From: an archaeon
GTDB taxonomy: Archaea; Aenigmatarchaeota; Aenigmatarchaeia; GW2011-AR5; GCA-2688965
Direction of reading: 5' to 3'
DNA length: 13,309 nt
NCBI GenBank assembly: GCA_002688965.1
Contig: NZEE01000004.1
Location: forward strand, 18,633-31,941
The notes beneath the pieces are model-generated. The model did not search any database. It was given only the letters and a program-made list of their open reading frames with translations, and had not been told where the DNA came from. Shown here one piece after another: positions 12,408 to 13,309 of the stretch. The position numbers were made by a program, and so were the translations under genes. Within the stretch, counting starts at the first letter, position 1. Each line of letters opens with the position of its first letter.

Positions 12408-12469
12408 CCTCCTCCTCTGCCTTCTTTCACCCGTAGGTGCAAACCCTGTCGCAGAGCTAACAAGGTTCT

Positions 12470-12787
12470 TTACTTTTTCATGATCTTCTCGATGATCGCA
12501 GCTGCGAAGTCAATCGCCAGCTGCCTGTGACCATCAAGAGTTGCTTCTGTCAACACGGGCATCGGAACCACCCTGAACAACTCAGCTGTACGGAGGAACC
12601 TTTGCAAACGAAGGACCCTTGCCTTTTCAGAGTCTCCGTCATGATCTTCTGTCTGAAGACCAACCATGATCACACCCAGAGCTTCATGCGCCGGACTGAT
12701 TTCATGGCCAACCGTAATAGGATCTCCGTCAGCGTCCTCCAAATCAAGGAGTGTGACTGCCAATACTGACATCTCTTTATAATTCAT
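12470..12787 (-). CDS. First island gene, acidic soluble protein of unknown function
   Basis: 105 residues from the ATG at 12787, eight nt after GGAGG. The N-terminal half is acidic (LLDLEDADGDPITVGHEISP; MVGLQTEDHDGDSEKARVLR). The C-terminal half is helical and basic (LDGHRQLAIDFAAAIIEKIM). There is no membrane helix or Cys. The acidic DGD motifs may bind divalent metal but no EF-hand spacing is clear. Its upstream leader is the longest of the array, as expected for the first gene. Confidence 0.7.
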   Translation of the reverse strand: MNYKEMSVLAVTLLDLEDADGDPITVGHEISPAHEALGVIMVGLQTEDHDGDSEKARVLRLQRFLRTAELFRVVPMPVLTEATLDGHRQLAIDFAAAIIEKIMKK

Positions 12788-12837
12788 ACCAACATCCTCC
12801 AAAAGAAACTAGAAAGTAGCTGCAAACCGTTTGCAGC
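12788..12837 (-). promoter_or_regulatory. Island leader with ACGGT hairpin before the first gene
   Basis: Arms GCTGCAA and TTGCAGC flank ACGGT (12819-12837), then ACTTTCTAGTTTCTTTT and GGAGG (12796-12800). The TAG of the box is in frame with a 26-codon ORF from the ATG at 12889 that has no SD. Confidence 0.8.
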
Positions 12838-13087
12838 CAACAACGTCTTTTGCACGTCTAGCGTGCGAGAAATTGTAACGAATAGCCATCACATTGACTA
12901 CTTATGTCAAACAACCCACAGAGCTGCTTTGAAACAAGAAAACCAGATTAAATTTCTGGAAATTCCTTTTCAAGCGCTCAACATGAGCTGGTTCTTATGA
13001 TACTCTGTTAAGAGTACGATCAACATCTTCTTTGAAGACATTGTAAATTAACCACGCTGTAATAGCTTGGTTAATGGTTGTTACTTA
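12838..13087 (-). promoter_or_regulatory. Hairpin-rich upstream region of the island
   Basis: No convincing gene. Minus-strand hairpins, in order: ATTAACCA/TGGTTAAT with GCT/AGC inside (about 13048-13077), TCTTC-AAA-GAAGA (about 13025-13040), TACTCT/AGAGTA (13001-13016), GCTCA-TGT-TGAGC (about 12975-12989), CCAGA/TCTGG followed by TTTTCTTGTTTC (about 12932-12959), TTGAC/GTCAA (12894-12910) and GCACG-CTAGA-CGTGC (12852-12866). Weak bacterial promoter-like pairs exist (TTGAAA at 12968-12973 with TAATCT at 12945-12950, 17 nt apart; TTGATC with TATCAT, 15 nt apart). It is probably the promoter and leader RNA of the array. Confidence 0.5.
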
Positions 13088-13124
13088 TTGATAGTAATAT
13101 TATACCTGAGAGCCGTATTTAAGC
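13088..13124 (+). repeat. Right copy of the imperfect flanking repeat (possible att-like site)
   Basis: Matches 5641-5686 in TTGAYAGTAATAT, the following ACC and TGAGAG-x-CG-xx-TTT-x-AGC, lacking a 9-bp stretch present on the left. On the minus strand the same stretch contains CTTAAATAC and TATAAT, so it may instead be a promoter. Confidence 0.35.
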
Positions 13125-13206
13125 TTTTATTATGCGTTGTTTAACGTAGTTTCGTCACATTAACGGTATATGGTATTAATTAAACAATTGAAAATACTAC
13201 ATATAC
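13125..13206 (+). promoter_or_regulatory. AT-rich promoter region of the MazG-like gene
   Basis: AT content returns to the archaeal level here. GGTATATGG at about 13165-13173 is a TATA-like element some 35-40 nt before the ATG. No SD is visible. Confidence 0.4.
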
Positions 13207-13309
13207 ATGCCTTTAACACTTAAAGAGCTTCAAACACTGATTATGGAACAAGCTAAGAAAAAGGGATTTGGTCCAAAACCTCAAGATATCAACATTTCTG
13301 AGAAAATAG
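13207..13309 (+). CDS. N-terminus of a MazG-like nucleotide pyrophosphohydrolase (partial)
   Basis: 34 codons from the ATG at 13207 to the window end. The sequence TLKELQTLIMEQAKKKGFGP then KPQDINISEKI matches the first helices of small MazG-like NTP pyrophosphohydrolases, which hydrolyse nucleoside triphosphates to monophosphates as house-cleaning enzymes. The metal-binding E-x-x-E motifs lie beyond the window. The AT-rich codons match the left archaeal flank and not the island. Confidence 0.65.
   Translation, partial: MPLTLKELQTLIMEQAKKKGFGPKPQDINISEKI

Larger units (their letters stand above)
12181..12469 (-). promoter_or_regulatory. Highly structured 289-nt region between two island genes
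   Basis: It holds, in minus-strand order: CTCTGC/GCAGAG enclosing a CACC-TACG-GGTG hairpin with a UNCG-type loop (12415-12456), an SD with two competing start codons, hairpin R1, a CAAACGTG/CACGTTTTG hairpin (12250-12273), and a GTCTGCA/TGCAGAT hairpin with a further GCAA..CTTGC stem. It looks like a leader RNA, whether or not the 66-codon frame is translated. Confidence 0.55.

Noticed and set aside
5730..12787. Provirus
   Set aside because: No capsid, portal, terminase, integrase, polymerase or lysis gene is recognisable, although highly diverged viral proteins cannot be excluded.
5730..12837. Integron gene-cassette array with attC sites
   Set aside because: The shared element lies at the 5' side of genes and runs into the SD. 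The conserved attC core (GTTRRRY) and its paired partner are not present in a consistent position.
6970..12837. CRISPR array
   Set aside because: The repeated elements are separated by whole genes rather than short spacers, and their sequences vary in stems.
7000..12837. tRNA or archaeal bulge-helix-bulge splicing sites in the hairpins
   Set aside because: No cloverleaf, T-loop or CCA sequence is visible, and none of the stems has the paired 3-nt bulges separated by 4 bp.
12809..12889. 26-codon frame from the ATG at 12889 ending at the TAG of the leader box
   Set aside because: It has no SD and covers two hairpins. It is kept as a note because its stop coincides with the box, but coding is not supported.
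12945..12973. Strong bacterial promoter before the island
   Set aside because: TTGAAA and TAATCT are 17 nt apart, but the -10 matches poorly and lies within a hairpin; too weak to call as a promoter.

Overview
The window joins two very different kinds of DNA. The left 5.6 kb (and the last ~200 bases) is AT-rich (about one third GC in the lines I counted by eye) and looks archaeal, probably from a small-genome DPANN-type archaeon (Woesearchaeota/Pacearchaeota-like). It carries archease, archaeal-length RtcB, an AbrB+PhoU regulator, a lone Cas4-like nuclease and a lipid-anchored or secreted beta-helix protein start. Genes there point both ways, and many have a TATA-like box about 25-30 nt before the start codon with little or no Shine-Dalgarno (SD) sequence, as expected for leaderless archaeal transcripts. 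The final 103 bases begin a MazG-like pyrophosphohydrolase.

Between about 5,690 and 13,050 lies a 7.4-kb island near half GC. All of its 13-14 genes are on the minus strand, are small, and almost all have a strong GGAGG-type SD 6-8 nt before the start. Most products are unrecognised. Recognisable ones are two ankyrin-repeat proteins (one membrane-anchored), a SemiSWEET/PQ-loop transporter with an extra membrane helix, a minimal PD-(D/E)XK nuclease-like protein, a secreted helical protein, and several single-pass membrane proteins. No transposase, integrase, capsid or replication gene is visible.

The most striking content of the island is not protein. Almost every gene is preceded by structured RNA. 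Six leaders share one module: a hairpin with a conserved AYGGT loop, then a U-rich box TTTCTWGTTT, then GGAGG and the start codon. Four places also carry a second, 30-31-nt hairpin with a 13-bp stem and a purine tetraloop. Its copies differ by paired (compensatory) changes, which is strong evidence for selected RNA structure. Other genes hide or display their SD in hairpins of a different sequence. I propose that the island is a cassette-like array of single-gene units with a shared RNA-based expression control, possibly of bacterial (CPR-like) origin, inserted into an archaeal chromosome. Imperfectly matching sequences at 5641-5686 and 13088-13124 flank it. The main alternative is an assembly chimera, which only read-level data can exclude.
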